Below, piece by piece: positions 20,943 to 30,758 of a DNA stretch of 64,000 bases. Source of the DNA: Elusimicrobiota bacterium (GTDB taxonomy: Bacteria; Elusimicrobiota; Elusimicrobia; FEN-1173). Positions within the stretch are counted from its first letter, which is position 1. Every line of letters starts with the position of its first letter. A model generated the notes under the pieces. It did no database searches. It was given only the letters and a program-made list of their open reading frames with translations, and was not told the origin of the DNA. A program made the translations under genes and the position numbers. The DNA lies in the NCBI GenBank assembly GCA_016721625.1, contig JADKHR010000001.1, positions 682,001 to 746,000 of the forward strand, given 5' to 3'.

Positions 20943-22502
20943 CTACTCAGGGGAAATATCCTCCGCGGTTCTCCGACGGAGGATGTCCCGCAAATGTCCA
21001 AATTCCTCCAGGCGGGCCGCCCAAGAAATAAAGAGGTAGAGCCCCGTTCCCACGGTCACGGCCCCCAAGGCTCGAAAGGGGAGGGGCCCCGGCGCCCAGC
21101 GGAGCGACGCCCAGGCGCCCGCGGCCATGATCGCCGACGCCGCGGCGCTTCCCACCGCGGTCCGGAGCATCTTCCGCCCGCCCAGGGCGCCGATTTTCCG
21201 CCTGAGGAGCCAGAGCAGAATCCCGCCGTTGACAAAAGAGGAGAACGCCGTGGCGAAGGCCAAGCCCCCCACGCCCCATCGTTTCATCAAAAGAACGTTC
21301 CCCGCCATGTTGAGGAAGAGGCAGACGGTGGCCACTTGGACGGGCGTTTTCGTGTCTTTCCGAGCATAGAAAGCCGTCACCACCACCTTGACCACCGCGT
21401 AGGCCGGCAGGCCCAGCGTGTAAGCGACCAGGGCGGACGCCGTCATGAGCGTTTGTTGCGGCGTGAACAGCCCGTGCTGAAAAAGCGTCTTCACTAAAGG
21501 ATGCGCCAACACGATGAGCCCCACCATGGCCGGGACGACCAAGTAAAGCGTCATGCGAAGGGAAAAATTGAGGTTCTCTTTGAAGGCGGCCCACTCCTCC
21601 CGCGCGGCGCTCATGGAGAGGTGGGGCAGTGTGGCCGTGGAGATCGACACGCCGAAAAGTGCCAGGGCGAATTGCATCAGCCGGTTGGAGTTGTAGAGCG
21701 CCGTCACCGACCCTTCCCGCAAAAAGGACGCGCAGATCGTGTCGACATAGGCGTTCACCTGGTCGATGGAAAGGCCCCACAGCGCCGGGATCACCAGCAG
21801 GCCCACCCGACGGATGTCCGGGTGCCCGGGGTTCCATTTCCAGCGGGGGGCGATGCCCTCGCGATGGAGGAGGGGCCACACCATGGCCAGATGAAGCAGG
21901 CCGCCGATGGTGGTGCTGATCGCAAGCCCCTGCATAGGGTCCATGGCCCACTGTTTGATGCAGAGCACGTAAACGATGGTCGCCACCGACAGCATCGCGG
22001 GGGCCAAGGCCGGAATGAAAAAGTGTCCCAGCGCGTTCAAGGCGGCGGAGGAAATGGCCGCCAGGCAGACGAATAAGAGGAAGGGAAACATCTGCCGCGT
22101 GAGCGTCACCGTCAGGTCGAAGGTCGCGGGGTTCGCCGATTTGAAACCTCCCGCGGCCAAGGCCACGATCCAGGGCGATCCGAGCATCCCGATACCGACG
22201 AGCACGAGCAAAAGAACCCCCAGCGTCGTGAAGAGGGATTGAAAGAAGTCCCGGGCCTGCCGCGGTTCGTGTTTGGCCAAATGCTCGGAAAAAACGGGAA
22301 CGAAAGCCGTGGCCAGGGGCCCCTCGCCCAACATGCGACGAAGGAGGTTGGACAATCGGAACGCGGCGTAAAAGGCGTCCGTCAAATGGCCGCCGCCGAA
22401 AGCGCTGGCCACCAGCGCGTCCCGCACATACCCCAGAATGCGGGAGAGCAGGGTCGCGAAGGAAACGGCGCCGGCGTGCCGGACAAACTTTTGTGAACTC
22501 AT
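20943..22502 (-). CDS. murJ: Lipid II flippase MurJ
   Basis: MurJ moves lipid-linked peptidoglycan precursor across the inner membrane (MOP/MviN superfamily). The 519-residue protein has about 14 membrane segments and the typical N-terminus SFATLLSRILGYVRDALVASAFG, then TDAFYAAFRLSNLLRRMLGEG and AFVPVFSEH, all strongly conserved. Start ATG 22502 lies 44 bases from the divergent rpsT start. It is the first gene of murJ-uvrC-ogt-secA-lnt, ending a few bases before uvrC. Confidence 0.96.
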   Translation of the reverse strand: MSSQKFVRHAGAVSFATLLSRILGYVRDALVASAFGGGHLTDAFYAAFRLSNLLRRMLGEGPLATAFVPVFSEHLAKHEPRQARDFFQSLFTTLGVLLLVLVGIGMLGSPWIVALAAGGFKSANPATFDLTVTLTRQMFPFLLFVCLAAISSAALNALGHFFIPALAPAMLSVATIVYVLCIKQWAMDPMQGLAISTTIGGLLHLAMVWPLLHREGIAPRWKWNPGHPDIRRVGLLVIPALWGLSIDQVNAYVDTICASFLREGSVTALYNSNRLMQFALALFGVSISTATLPHLSMSAAREEWAAFKENLNFSLRMTLYLVVPAMVGLIVLAHPLVKTLFQHGLFTPQQTLMTASALVAYTLGLPAYAVVKVVVTAFYARKDTKTPVQVATVCLFLNMAGNVLLMKRWGVGGLAFATAFSSFVNGGILLWLLRRKIGALGGRKMLRTAVGSAAASAIMAAGAWASLRWAPGPLPFRALGAVTVGTGLYLFISWAARLEEFGHLRDILRRRTAEDISPE

Positions 22503-22509
22503 CGCGGAT

Positions 22510-22538
22510 TTGACTCCAAGGATTGAAAAAGGTACACT
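22510..22538 (+). promoter_or_regulatory. Promoter of rpsT
   Basis: TTGACT (22510-22515) and TACACT (22533-22538) are separated by 17 bases. The ATG of rpsT is only eight bases beyond the -10 and no Shine-Dalgarno sequence lies between them, so the transcript would be leaderless or carry one or two extra bases. Confidence 0.65.
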
Positions 22539-22546
22539 TCCGCCCT

Positions 22547-22834
22547 ATGGCAAAGCTTAAAACCGGACGTCACACGTCCTCCCTTAAAGAAGTTCGCAAG
22601 GCCAACCGTCGTCACTGGGCCAACGCGGCCGCCAAAACCGGCGCTCGCGACGTGGCCAAGGAACTTCGGGCCGCCATCCAGGCCAAAGACGCCGCCAAGG
22701 TGAAGGAACTCCTTCCCCAGGCCATGTCTTCCTGGACGAAGCTGGGCAACCGCCACACGATCCACCCAGCCAACGCGTCCCGCAAGATCGCGCGCATTTC
22801 GCGTGCGGCGCACAAAGCCCTTAGCGCCGCTTAA
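22547..22834 (+). CDS. rpsT: 30S ribosomal protein S20
   Basis: S20 binds 16S rRNA early in small-subunit assembly. The 95-residue product begins MAKLKTGRHTSSLKEVRKANRRH, continues through an alanine/lysine-rich helical bundle, and ends with the family signature HPANASRKIARISRAAHKAL. The ATG at 22547 is chosen over an open codon at 22523 because it matches the family start and sits just after the promoter. It is a single gene between divergent murJ and convergent holA. Confidence 0.95.
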   Translation: MAKLKTGRHTSSLKEVRKANRRHWANAAAKTGARDVAKELRAAIQAKDAAKVKELLPQAMSSWTKLGNRHTIHPANASRKIARISRAAHKALSAA

Positions 22835-23865
22835 GCGCGGCAACTTCCCCCCCCGTCAGGGACCACACCACGCGCGTTAAATCCGCGTCGGGTGAGCCGC
22901 GCCCTGTTTTAAGGGAGACGTCCGCCTCCACCAATCGGTCCAGCGCGGCCAAGAGATGATCCCAGGTCCACAGGGCCATGGCTTTCTCGAAATCCGCCTG
23001 GGCGTCCTGAAGGCGGATCCACAACCGTTCGAACACTTGCTTTTTTCCCAACCGGTTCTCGCCTAGGAGCGCTTTTCCCAGGCACAGTTTTTGAACCGCG
23101 CGGGTGACTTGGGGGAGGAGCTTCTCCACCGGCTCCCCCTGACCCCGTAAAATTTCCAACAATTCAAGGGCCTTCACCCGGTCTTTCCGCCAAAGAACCC
23201 GTTCCCATTCCATAAACCGCAAGGTCGAACGATCCCCCACGCAAGCCGCGACATCTTCCCGAGTAATGGACGGCCGGTCCGCCACGTAGAGAGCCAGCTT
23301 TCCCAGTTCCTGGGCCAGATCGGGAAGGCTCGGCCCCACCGCGTCCAAAAGGGACTGGGCCGCGGCCCGGTCCATGCGTTTCCCCGCCGCCTCGGCGCGC
23401 CCGACGACCCAGGCGGGCAACTGGTTTTTCAAAGGGAGGCCAGAGAGTCGTCAGAGCACCCACCGACCGAACGGCCTGAACCAAGACCGAGCGTTGGTCC
23501 GGCTTTTCATCCCACAGAAGGACCAAGGCGTTGCACTCCGGAATCGTCGAAAGGCCATCCGCCAAACGGTTGGTCTCGGCCGTGGCCAAGTCCGCCGCGC
23601 GGCGCACCACCACCAGCCGCCTCCCGCCGAAAAACGGCAGGGTATGGACGGCGGAGAGAATGGCCCCCGCCGTGGCGTCGTTCCCGTCGAAAAGGTCCAG
23701 CCCCATGCCGGAAGGGTCGGCGCCGAGGAACTCCTTTCGAAGCCGCGCCACGGCTTCCTCCTTGGTCAAGGTGTCGGGCCCGCCCAAAAGCGTGACGCGG
23801 TGGAACCGCCCCTGGGCCCAGCCCTCGATCAGGGAGCAGAGACTGCTTTCGTTGATCGGCGGCAC
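22821..23865 (-). CDS. holA: DNA polymerase III delta subunit HolA, frameshifted
   Basis: HolA opens the sliding clamp within the clamp loader. The N-terminal part (GTG start at 23865, directly after the lptE stop) has VTLLGGPDTLTKEEAVARL and FFGGRRLVVVRRA, the degenerate AAA+ features of delta. The rest (LPAWVVGRAEAAGKRMDRAAAQSLL, LAQELGKLALYV, then the helical collar domain) is in the next frame. The break is near 23430 in CCCTTTGAAAAAC, where one extra base explains it. Since delta is essential, an assembly error is more likely than true loss. The 3' end overlaps rpsT convergently. Confidence 0.82.
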
Positions 23866-23866
23866 C

Positions 23867-24502
23867 TCAGTAGGGAGCCGGCGGAGCCACCCGGGGCTCC
23901 GGCGGGGCCGCCGGTTTCTGGGCGTCCGGATCCGGCAGGGTCGTCTCCGGCACTTTGCGCGAGCTCGCCCCGGTGACGGAGCCGAACCCTTCGATGGTTC
24001 GTTTAACAATATCGCGGGCGAAAAGGTTCCACACGCGCTCCCGCGCTTCTTCTTCCGTCATGCCTCCCGGTTGGGTGTCGATGTAATACCGGTATTCCTG
24101 TTCCAGCCGAGGCTCTTCCCACAGAACCCGTTTTTCCTTCCGATCATTGAAACGAACATTCATAATGACCCACAACCGGTATTCCAGGGGCTGGTTGCTG
24201 GCATCGTAGGTGGCCACCTGGAGGATGTAATTCACAATTTCGCCTTCCACCATGCCGTCCGCCTGGGCCTCGGAACTGACGTAAGGCAGGCGGCCGTCCC
24301 GAATGAACTCCTGTTCCACCTGCAGGCGCAATCGGTCCTCTAGCCCGAAGAACTGGGTCCGGTTCACGAAATTCCGAATTCCGATCTTCTGAATGTTCGG
24401 GGGCAGGATGACATTGGCCGATTTTTGGCTCTCCCCCATTTCCGCGCATCCCTGCAAGGAAAAAGACCCCGCCGAGAACGATCCCTCTTCGTGCGTTTTC
24501 AT
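23867..24502 (-). CDS. lptE: LPS assembly lipoprotein LptE-like
   Basis: LptE plugs the LptD barrel that inserts lipopolysaccharide into the outer membrane. The body (IQKIGIRNFVNRTQFFGLEDRLRLQVEQEF, DGMVEGEIVNYI, then VWNLFARDIVKRTIEGF) matches the LptE pattern; a proline-rich tail follows. In the annotated frame (ATG 24502 with GGGAGG eight bases upstream) the N-terminus is not hydrophobic, yet it reaches LQGC. The neighbouring frame over the same bases reads GIVLGGVFFLAG, a perfect lipoprotein signal one base out of phase with that Cys, so one or two small indels near 24450-24490 are likely. Confidence 0.75.
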   Translation of the reverse strand: MKTHEEGSFSAGSFSLQGCAEMGESQKSANVILPPNIQKIGIRNFVNRTQFFGLEDRLRLQVEQEFIRDGRLPYVSSEAQADGMVEGEIVNYILQVATYDASNQPLEYRLWVIMNVRFNDRKEKRVLWEEPRLEQEYRYYIDTQPGGMTEEEARERVWNLFARDIVKRTIEGFGSVTGASSRKVPETTLPDPDAQKPAAPPEPRVAPPAPY

Positions 24503-24586
24503 ATTCCATTCCTCCCATTCGGGGCGCGGTGACGAGGTTCACCATCCGGCCCGGCACGTGGATTTCTTTAAGGATCTTTTGGTCCT

Positions 24587-27039
24587 TCAAAACTCTTGAA
24601 TGCGGGGCAAAGCCTTGGCCGCCGCCACCACCGCCGAGGGGCCCGTGCCCACCGGCACCGTCAGCCGGTCTTTCACCTTTCCATTGATTTGGACCGGGTA
24701 TTCCACCGCGTCCTCCACCAGAAGGGCCGGGTCCGCCACGGGCCAGGGTTGTTCAGAAGCCAACCCCTTCCGTCCCAACCGTTCCCAAAATTCCTCCGCC
24801 AGATGGGGCGCGAAGGGCGACAGGAGAAGGGCCAGCGCGCCCAAGTCCTCCTCCGCGGCGCCGGGCCCGAGCGCGCTCACGTATTCCATGAGGGCCGCGA
24901 TGGCGGTGTTGAATTTGAAATTCTCGATGCGTTCCGTGACCGCGTGAAGGGTCCGATGGCGAAGGCGCTCGTGGGTCCCCGCCGACAGCCGGGGCGCGTC
25001 TTGAAGCCTCCACACTTTATGGAGGAACCGCGTCACGCCCTCCACGGTCCGCATGTCCCAAGGTTTCTCCGCCTCGAAATCGCCCATGAACATTTCGTAG
25101 AGGCGCATGGCGTCGGCCCCGTGGCGGTCGATCACGTCGTCGGGACTGATCACGTTTTTCTTGGACTTGGACATCTTTTCTTTCAGTTCCCGCAGGGGTT
25201 CCCCCGTGGATTTCAAGGCGGGAGGGGTCTTGGTGAAATCGATCTCGTCGTAGGCGTGGTAGGCGCCCAGCTTGTCTTGGTAGCTGTAGGAAAGGATCAT
25301 CCCCTGGTGCCGCAGTTTTTTGAAGGGTTCCCGGGTGGACACCAACCCCAGGTCGAACAACACCTTGTGCCAGAACCGCGAATAAAGCAAATGCAAAACG
25401 GCGTGTTCAGCGCCGCCTACATAGAGGTCCACCCCAGTGCTTCCCATCCACCCTCGTTCGGCCTCGGCCGACCACCCGGCCGCGGCGTTCTTCGCGTCCA
25501 TAAAACGAAGATAGTACCAGCAGGACCCAGCCCACTGGGGCATGGTGTTGGTTTCCCGACGGGCGGGCCCGGCGCAGTGCGGGCACGCGGTGCGGACCCA
25601 ATGTTCCACCGCCGCTAACGGCGATTCGCCGGTTCCCGTGGGTTCGAACTTATCCACTTCCGGCAAAAGCACGGGCAATTGGTTCTCCGGCACCGGCACC
25701 ACCCCGCAGGCCGGGCAATGGACGATGGGGATGGGTTCGCCCCAATAACGTTGGCGGGAAAACACCCAATCCCGCAGGCGATAATGGACCGCGCCTTTCC
25801 CCGCCCCTTTTTCTTCCAACCATTTCGTGATCAACCGCTTAAACTCCGCCGTGGGCAAATCGGTGAAAGCGCCGCTCTGGACCGCACGCCGTCTTCTTCA
25901 AAAGCTTGACCCTCGGGCACCACCCGGCCGTCCGCCGGGGCCACCACCGGCCGGATGGGAAGGTTGAATTTTTTCGCGAAGGCGTGGTCCCGGCCGTCGT
26001 GGGCGGGCACGGCCATGATAGCGCCGGTGCCGTAGCTGATCAGGACATAGTCCGCCACCCAAACGGGAATTTTCTCTCCGTTCACCGGGTTGACGGCAAA
26101 ACCGCCGGTAAAAACCCCGGTTTTATCCTTGGCCAAGTCGGTCCGTTCGAGATCGGATTTCCCCCGCGCCCGCTGTTGATAGGCCGCCACGTCGGCCCGC
26201 CTTTCGTCTGTCGTGAACGCGTCCACTAAGGGGTGTTCCGGAGCCAGCACCATATAGGTGGCTCCGAAGAGAGTGTCGGGCCGGGTCGTGAAAACCACCA
26301 GGGTCTTCCCCGCCGCCGTTGTCGGCGAGGCCCCCGCGAAGCGCACTTCCGCGCCCTCGGACCGCCCAATCCAATTCCTCTGCATGGCCAGGGTGGACCC
26401 CGGCCAATCCAATCCTTCCAGGTCGGCCAATAATCGGTCCGCGTAGGCCGTGATTTTCAGCAACCATTGGCGCATGTCCCGGCGTTCGACCAGAGTCCCG
26501 CACCGCTCGCAGGCGCCTTGGTGCACTTCCTCGTTGGCCAGCCCCGTGCGGCAACTGGGGCAAAAGTTGATGGGGCTCACGCCCTCGTAGGCCAGGCCTT
26601 TCTTGTAAAGCTGGAGGAAAATCCATTGGGTCCATCGGTAGTAGGCGGGGTCGGTGGTGTCCACTTCCCGGTCCCAATCGTAGGAGAACCCGAGGGACTT
26701 GATCTGCCGCCGGAAATTGGCGACGTTTTTTTTCGTGACCTCGCGGGGATGAAGCCCCGTGGCGATGGCGTGATTTTCCGCCGGCAGTCCGAAGGCGTCC
26801 CACCCCATGGGATGCAGGACGTTGAACCCCTGCATGCGTTTCATGCGGGAGATAATGTCCGTGGCCGTATACCCCTCCGGGTGCCCCACGTGGAGCCCCG
26901 CGCCCGACGGATAAGGGAACATGTCCAAAATATAAAGTTTGGGCTTGGCGGGATCCGCCTGGGCGCGAAAGGCGCCCGCCTCTTCCCATCGCTTCTGCCA
27001 CTTGGGCTCAATGGTCTTAGGGTTGTAGGGTTCTGTCAT
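24587..27039 (-). CDS. leuS: Leucyl-tRNA synthetase, frameshifted
   Basis: LeuRS charges tRNA-Leu. The N-terminal half has the HIGH-type motif PSGAGLHVGHPEGYTATD, zinc-like cysteines (FCPSCRTGLANEEV) and the editing domain. The C-terminal half has RDWVFSRQRYWGEP, KEKMSKSKKN and the anticodon-binding domain. The two halves are in different frames and join near 25883 (VVPEGQAFEEDGV to AFTDLPTAEFKRL) by removing one base. A second break occurs at the 3' end: the frame stops at 24587 just before the conserved tail KEIHVPGRMVNLV, which reads on in the next frame after GAGTTTTG. ATG 27039 overlaps the tlyA stop. Confidence 0.92.
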
Positions 27040-27758
27040 GGTTGGGCTCTCTTCAAATAAATCAGGAATTCGGCGTTCCCGTCAGGTCCGGTGAGGGGAG
27101 AGGGGACGCGCCCCTGCAAAAGAAATCCGTTCGACGCCGCAACCCCCTCCACTGTTTTTAATACCCGTTGATGAACCTCGGGATCCCGAACAACGCCTTT
27201 CGGCGCTTCTCTGGGGACGACCTCGAACTGGGGCTTAACCAAAAGAACGAACTCGGCCTCTTCATCAAAAATGTTCCCAAGATGAGGCAACACCTTTGTG
27301 AGCGAAATAAACGAAACATCCACCGTCACCAGGGGACGGCTTCCCAGCCCCAAAAAGGCGGTCACGTCCTCCCGTCGCAAAGCCAGCACGTGTTGTTTCT
27401 CCCGGTTCTCCACCCGGGGGTCGTTCCTCAGTTTCCAATGCAATTGACCGTGCCCCACGTCGATCGCTAAAACCTTCAGGGCGCCCGCCTGCAGAAGACA
27501 ATCCGTAAACCCGCCGGTGGAGGCCCCGATGTCCACGCAGACCCGGCCTTTCACCTCGATCTCGAATTCTTTGATCGCCGCCTGAAGCTTGAGCCCGCCC
27601 CGGGAAACAAAGGGAAGCGATTCCACCCGTTCGAGCGGCTGATCGAGCGAAACCTGGGCGCCCGCCGTGATCTTGGCCAAGCCCGGCGCCCGCACTTTCC
27701 CCGCCAGGATCAATGCGTGGGCCATGGCCATGGTTTCGGCCAACCCGCGCTCGACCAA
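27036..27758 (-). CDS. tlyA: rRNA 2'-O-methyltransferase TlyA (S4-FtsJ)
   Basis: TlyA methylates cytidines of 16S and/or 23S rRNA. An S4 RNA-binding domain at the N-terminus (LLVERGLAETMAMAHALILAGKV) is followed by an FtsJ/SpoU-type Rossmann methyltransferase with VDIGASTGGFTDCLL, the catalytic Lys-Asp elements (VDVSFISL, LLVKPQFE) and an SPLTGPDGNAEFL end. The TTG at 27758 gives 240 residues, but the S4 domain clearly begins earlier (AKKVRLDRLLVERG) without an ATG or GTG before the dxs stop. A non-standard start or one more indel upstream is likely. It overlaps leuS by four bases. Confidence 0.9.
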   Translation of the reverse strand: MVERGLAETMAMAHALILAGKVRAPGLAKITAGAQVSLDQPLERVESLPFVSRGGLKLQAAIKEFEIEVKGRVCVDIGASTGGFTDCLLQAGALKVLAIDVGHGQLHWKLRNDPRVENREKQHVLALRREDVTAFLGLGSRPLVTVDVSFISLTKVLPHLGNIFDEEAEFVLLVKPQFEVVPREAPKGVVRDPEVHQRVLKTVEGVAASNGFLLQGRVPSPLTGPDGNAEFLIYLKRAQP

Positions 27759-27793
27759 CAGGCGGTCTAAGCGAACTTTTTTGGCCAGACCCG

Positions 27794-29662
27794 TTACCGA
27801 ACCGACAAACGTTGACGGTGAAGTTCCAACGCCCGGTCAGCGATTTTCGCGGCAGAAAGGCCCACCTTGTCCCGCAGTTTGGCCTGGGTGCCGTGCTCCA
27901 CAAAACTGTCGGGCAAGCCGATGGTCCGCACCTGAAAGTTCTCCCCCTCGAGAGTTTCCCGCACGGCGTCGCCAAACCCGCCCACAAAGGTATTTTCTTC
28001 CACCGTGATAAGGAGCGGCGCCTTCCGCGCGACCTGAAGCACGAACTCCCGATCCAAGGGTTTCACGAACCGGGCGTTCACCACGCCGACCCGAACTCCC
28101 TTTTCAGCGAGGATTTCCGCCGCTTCCAGACAGGCCTGAACCGGGTACCCGATGGCGTAGAGGGTGGCGTCTTCCCCCTCTCGCAGTATTTCGCCTTTCC
28201 CGATGGGGAGAAGCCTCAGCTGGCTGTCCATGGGAACCCCCACCCCGGCCCCGCGGGGATAGCGGATCACCGAAGGCCCCGGCAGGTTCAACCCGGTCTT
28301 CATCATGTGCTGAAGTTCGTTTTCGTCTTTCGGCGCCATCACCGTCATATGGGGCATCATGCGCGCGAAGGAAAGATCGAAGGTTCCGTGATGGGTGGGG
28401 CCGTCGTCGCCCACCAACCCGCCGCGGTCCAAACAAAAAACCACCGGAAGTTTTTGCAGGCAAACGTCGTGGATCATCTGGTCGTATCCTCTCTGCATGA
28501 AAGAAGAATAGATCGCCACCACGGGTTTCAACCCCCCGCAAGCCAGCCCGGCCGCGAAGGTGGCCGCGTGCTGTTCCCCCAATCCGACGTCATAGAAACG
28601 TTTGGGAAATTCTTTCCGGAAGAGATCCAACCCGGTTCCCTCGGGCATGGCGGCCGTGATGGCCACGATTTTGGGGTCTTCTTGGGCCAGTTTAACGAGG
28701 GTCTGGCCGAAGACCTGGGTGTAACTCGGCGGTCCGCCCGCGCCTTTCACCATTTCGCCCGTCTCCGGGTTGAAACGGGTGACGCCGTGATATTTGATGG
28801 GGTCGGCTTCGGCGGGCTCGTAGCCGCGCCCTTTTTTGGTGATCACGTGGAGCACGTGGGGCCCCTTCAACTGTTTGATCGCGTTCAACACATCCATCAT
28901 TTGACCGAGGTCGTGCCCATCGATGGGCCCCAGATAGCCAAACCCCATTTCCTCAAAAAGGACGCCCGGGAAAAGGAGGACTTTCACCCGCCGCGCCACG
29001 CGCAGGAGGTAGGGCCCGTAAAAACTCATGCGGGTCAAAAACCGCTCCACGCGTTTCTCCATGCGGCGGAAGGCGCCCGCCGTGGTGAGTTTCGCCAGGA
29101 ACGCCCCGAAAGCGCCCACGCGGTGCGAGATAAACATTTGATTGTCGTTCAAAACCACTAGCAGATCGGTCCCCAAATGCCCGGCATTTTGGAGCGCCTC
29201 GAAAGCCATCCCGCCCGTCAGAGACCCGTCGTTGACCACGGCGACCACGTGATGGTTCTGCTTTTGAACGTCCCGTGCCGCCGCGAACCCCACCGCCGCC
29301 GAAATGGCGGTGGAAGCGTGGCCCGCGCCGAACACGTCGTGTTCGGACTCCGTGCGGGTCAAAAACCCCGAAATCCCGCCAAACTGCCGCAACGTGTGAA
29401 ACCGGTCCCGCCGCCCCGTCAACAGTTTGTGGGGATAGGCCTGATGCCCGGTGTCCCAAATGATCTTGTCGGTGGGCGAGTTGTAGACGTAGTGAAGGGC
29501 GATGGCCAGTTCCACCGTCCCCAACCCCGCGCCCAAATGGCCGCCCACCTGGGAGGTCACTTCCAGAATTTTTTCGCGGATGTTTTTGGCCAATACGGGT
29601 AGCAGTTCCGGCCGGATTTGTTTCAGTTCCGCGGGGCTGTTGACTTGATCCAGTATGTTCAT
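27794..29662 (-). CDS. dxs: 1-deoxy-D-xylulose-5-phosphate synthase
   Basis: DXS condenses pyruvate and glyceraldehyde-3-phosphate in the first step of the MEP isoprenoid pathway, using thiamine diphosphate. The 622-residue product has normal length. It shows GGHLGAGLGTVELAIALHY, DTGHQAYPHKLLTGRRD, the ThDP motif NDGSLTGGMAFEALQNAG with LNDN, the Pyr domain (EQHAATFAAGLA, CLDRGGLVGDDGPTHHG) and a transketolase C-terminal domain. It lies just downstream of a polyprenyl diphosphate synthase gene, a classic isoprenoid pairing, and just upstream of tlyA. Confidence 0.96.
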   Translation of the reverse strand: MNILDQVNSPAELKQIRPELLPVLAKNIREKILEVTSQVGGHLGAGLGTVELAIALHYVYNSPTDKIIWDTGHQAYPHKLLTGRRDRFHTLRQFGGISGFLTRTESEHDVFGAGHASTAISAAVGFAAARDVQKQNHHVVAVVNDGSLTGGMAFEALQNAGHLGTDLLVVLNDNQMFISHRVGAFGAFLAKLTTAGAFRRMEKRVERFLTRMSFYGPYLLRVARRVKVLLFPGVLFEEMGFGYLGPIDGHDLGQMMDVLNAIKQLKGPHVLHVITKKGRGYEPAEADPIKYHGVTRFNPETGEMVKGAGGPPSYTQVFGQTLVKLAQEDPKIVAITAAMPEGTGLDLFRKEFPKRFYDVGLGEQHAATFAAGLACGGLKPVVAIYSSFMQRGYDQMIHDVCLQKLPVVFCLDRGGLVGDDGPTHHGTFDLSFARMMPHMTVMAPKDENELQHMMKTGLNLPGPSVIRYPRGAGVGVPMDSQLRLLPIGKGEILREGEDATLYAIGYPVQACLEAAEILAEKGVRVGVVNARFVKPLDREFVLQVARKAPLLITVEENTFVGGFGDAVRETLEGENFQVRTIGLPDSFVEHGTQAKLRDKVGLSAAKIADRALELHRQRLSVR

Positions 29663-29837
29663 AAGAGGTCCTTTTTTAGTGTCCGTTTAGTTCCAGGGAC
29701 TGACCGATGAGCTTCGGTTTTCGTAGTTGCCCCAGTTATGGGACGGCCTTTCTTTCAATGGCGTCCTTCCCACAAATAATCGCCCGATAAATCGGGCAAC
29801 TACAAATTTCACCCCTGACCGTAAACAGACACATTTT
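29663..29837. other. ispA-dxs spacer with an inverted repeat
   Basis: No gene is present. GTAGTTGCCC near 29725 and GGGCAACTAC near 29797 are inverted copies about 60 bases apart, able to form a long hairpin around the sequence ACAAATAATCGCCCGATAAAT. It may be a small repeat remnant or processing site; there is no T-run on the coding strand. Confidence 0.35.
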
Positions 29838-30755
29838 TTATCGATCGCGTTCGATCATGTAGTCGGCCAAGGCGGAAAGCAGGTCCGCCCGGCGCCCAAA
29901 AACGCGCAGAGCGTTTTTGGCTTCGGCCACGGCTCGATGCCCGCGCCGTCGAGAGGATTCCAACCCGTAGACGGAGGGAAACGTTAGCTTCTGATTTTCC
30001 TGGTCCGACCCGCGCTTGCCCAAAAGTTTTTTGTCGCCCACGATGTCCAAAACGTCGTCGGCGATTTGAAAAGCGAGGCCGATGTTTTCCCCGTACCGGG
30101 CCAGCGCCCGCCGCTGAACCGCGGTGGCGCCCACCAACACGGCCCCGGCGTCCAAACTGGCCTGGATCAGCGCCCCCGTCTTGTGCCGGTGAATATAGTC
30201 CAACACCTGGGCCCGATGCCCGTTCAGGGCCGCGTTCCCCTCCGACACGAGATCCACCGCCTGCCCCCCCACCATGCCCAGGGACCCCGCCGCCCGGGCG
30301 ACCAAACGGATGGCCTCCACCACGTGTTCCGGCCGGACGCCCTTCACCGAGGCGTTCCGCGCCATCAATTCAAAAGCGAACGTCAGGAGCCCGTCGCCGG
30401 CCAAGATGGCCATCCCTTCGCCGAACACCTTGTGGTTGGTGGGCCGCCCGCGCCGAAGATCGTCGTCATCCATGGCCGGCAAATCGTCGTGCACCAAGGA
30501 ATAGGTGTGAAGCACCTCCAAGGCGCAAGCCGTGGGAAGGACTTTTTTGAAATCGCCCCCGCAAATCTCCGCCGCCGCCAGACAAAGCACCGGTCGAAGC
30601 CGTTTGCCCCCCGCGAAAACGGAATACCGCATGGCCTTGTGGACCAGGTCCGGTTGAATCTTTTCCCGCACCAAATACCGGTTGAGCGCCTGGTCCACCA
30701 GAGCCGCCCGTCGTTTCATGTGCGTCAATAGTTTTTCTTGCGTCACCTGGGTCAC
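29838..30755 (-). CDS. ispA: Polyprenyl (farnesyl/geranylgeranyl) diphosphate synthase
   Basis: This trans-prenyltransferase elongates DMAPP with IPP. Both aspartate-rich motifs are present: DDLPAMDDDDLRRG (first) and DDVLDIVGD (second). GGKRLRPVL near the N-terminus and the LAFQIADDVLD helix fit the short-chain IspA-type family; 305 residues is typical. The residues that set chain length cannot be judged by eye, so FPP versus GGPP product is open. The ATG at 30755 overlaps the stop region of the upstream phosphoesterase gene, and dxs follows after a 175-base gap. Confidence 0.93.
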   Translation of the reverse strand: MTQVTQEKLLTHMKRRAALVDQALNRYLVREKIQPDLVHKAMRYSVFAGGKRLRPVLCLAAAEICGGDFKKVLPTACALEVLHTYSLVHDDLPAMDDDDLRRGRPTNHKVFGEGMAILAGDGLLTFAFELMARNASVKGVRPEHVVEAIRLVARAAGSLGMVGGQAVDLVSEGNAALNGHRAQVLDYIHRHKTGALIQASLDAGAVLVGATAVQRRALARYGENIGLAFQIADDVLDIVGDKKLLGKRGSDQENQKLTFPSVYGLESSRRRGHRAVAEAKNALRVFGRRADLLSALADYMIERDR

Positions 30756-30758
30756 CGG

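Noticed and set aside
27713..29161. Plus-strand open frame of 482 codons
   Set aside because: Antisense to dxs and the start of tlyA; composition is that of a shadow frame.
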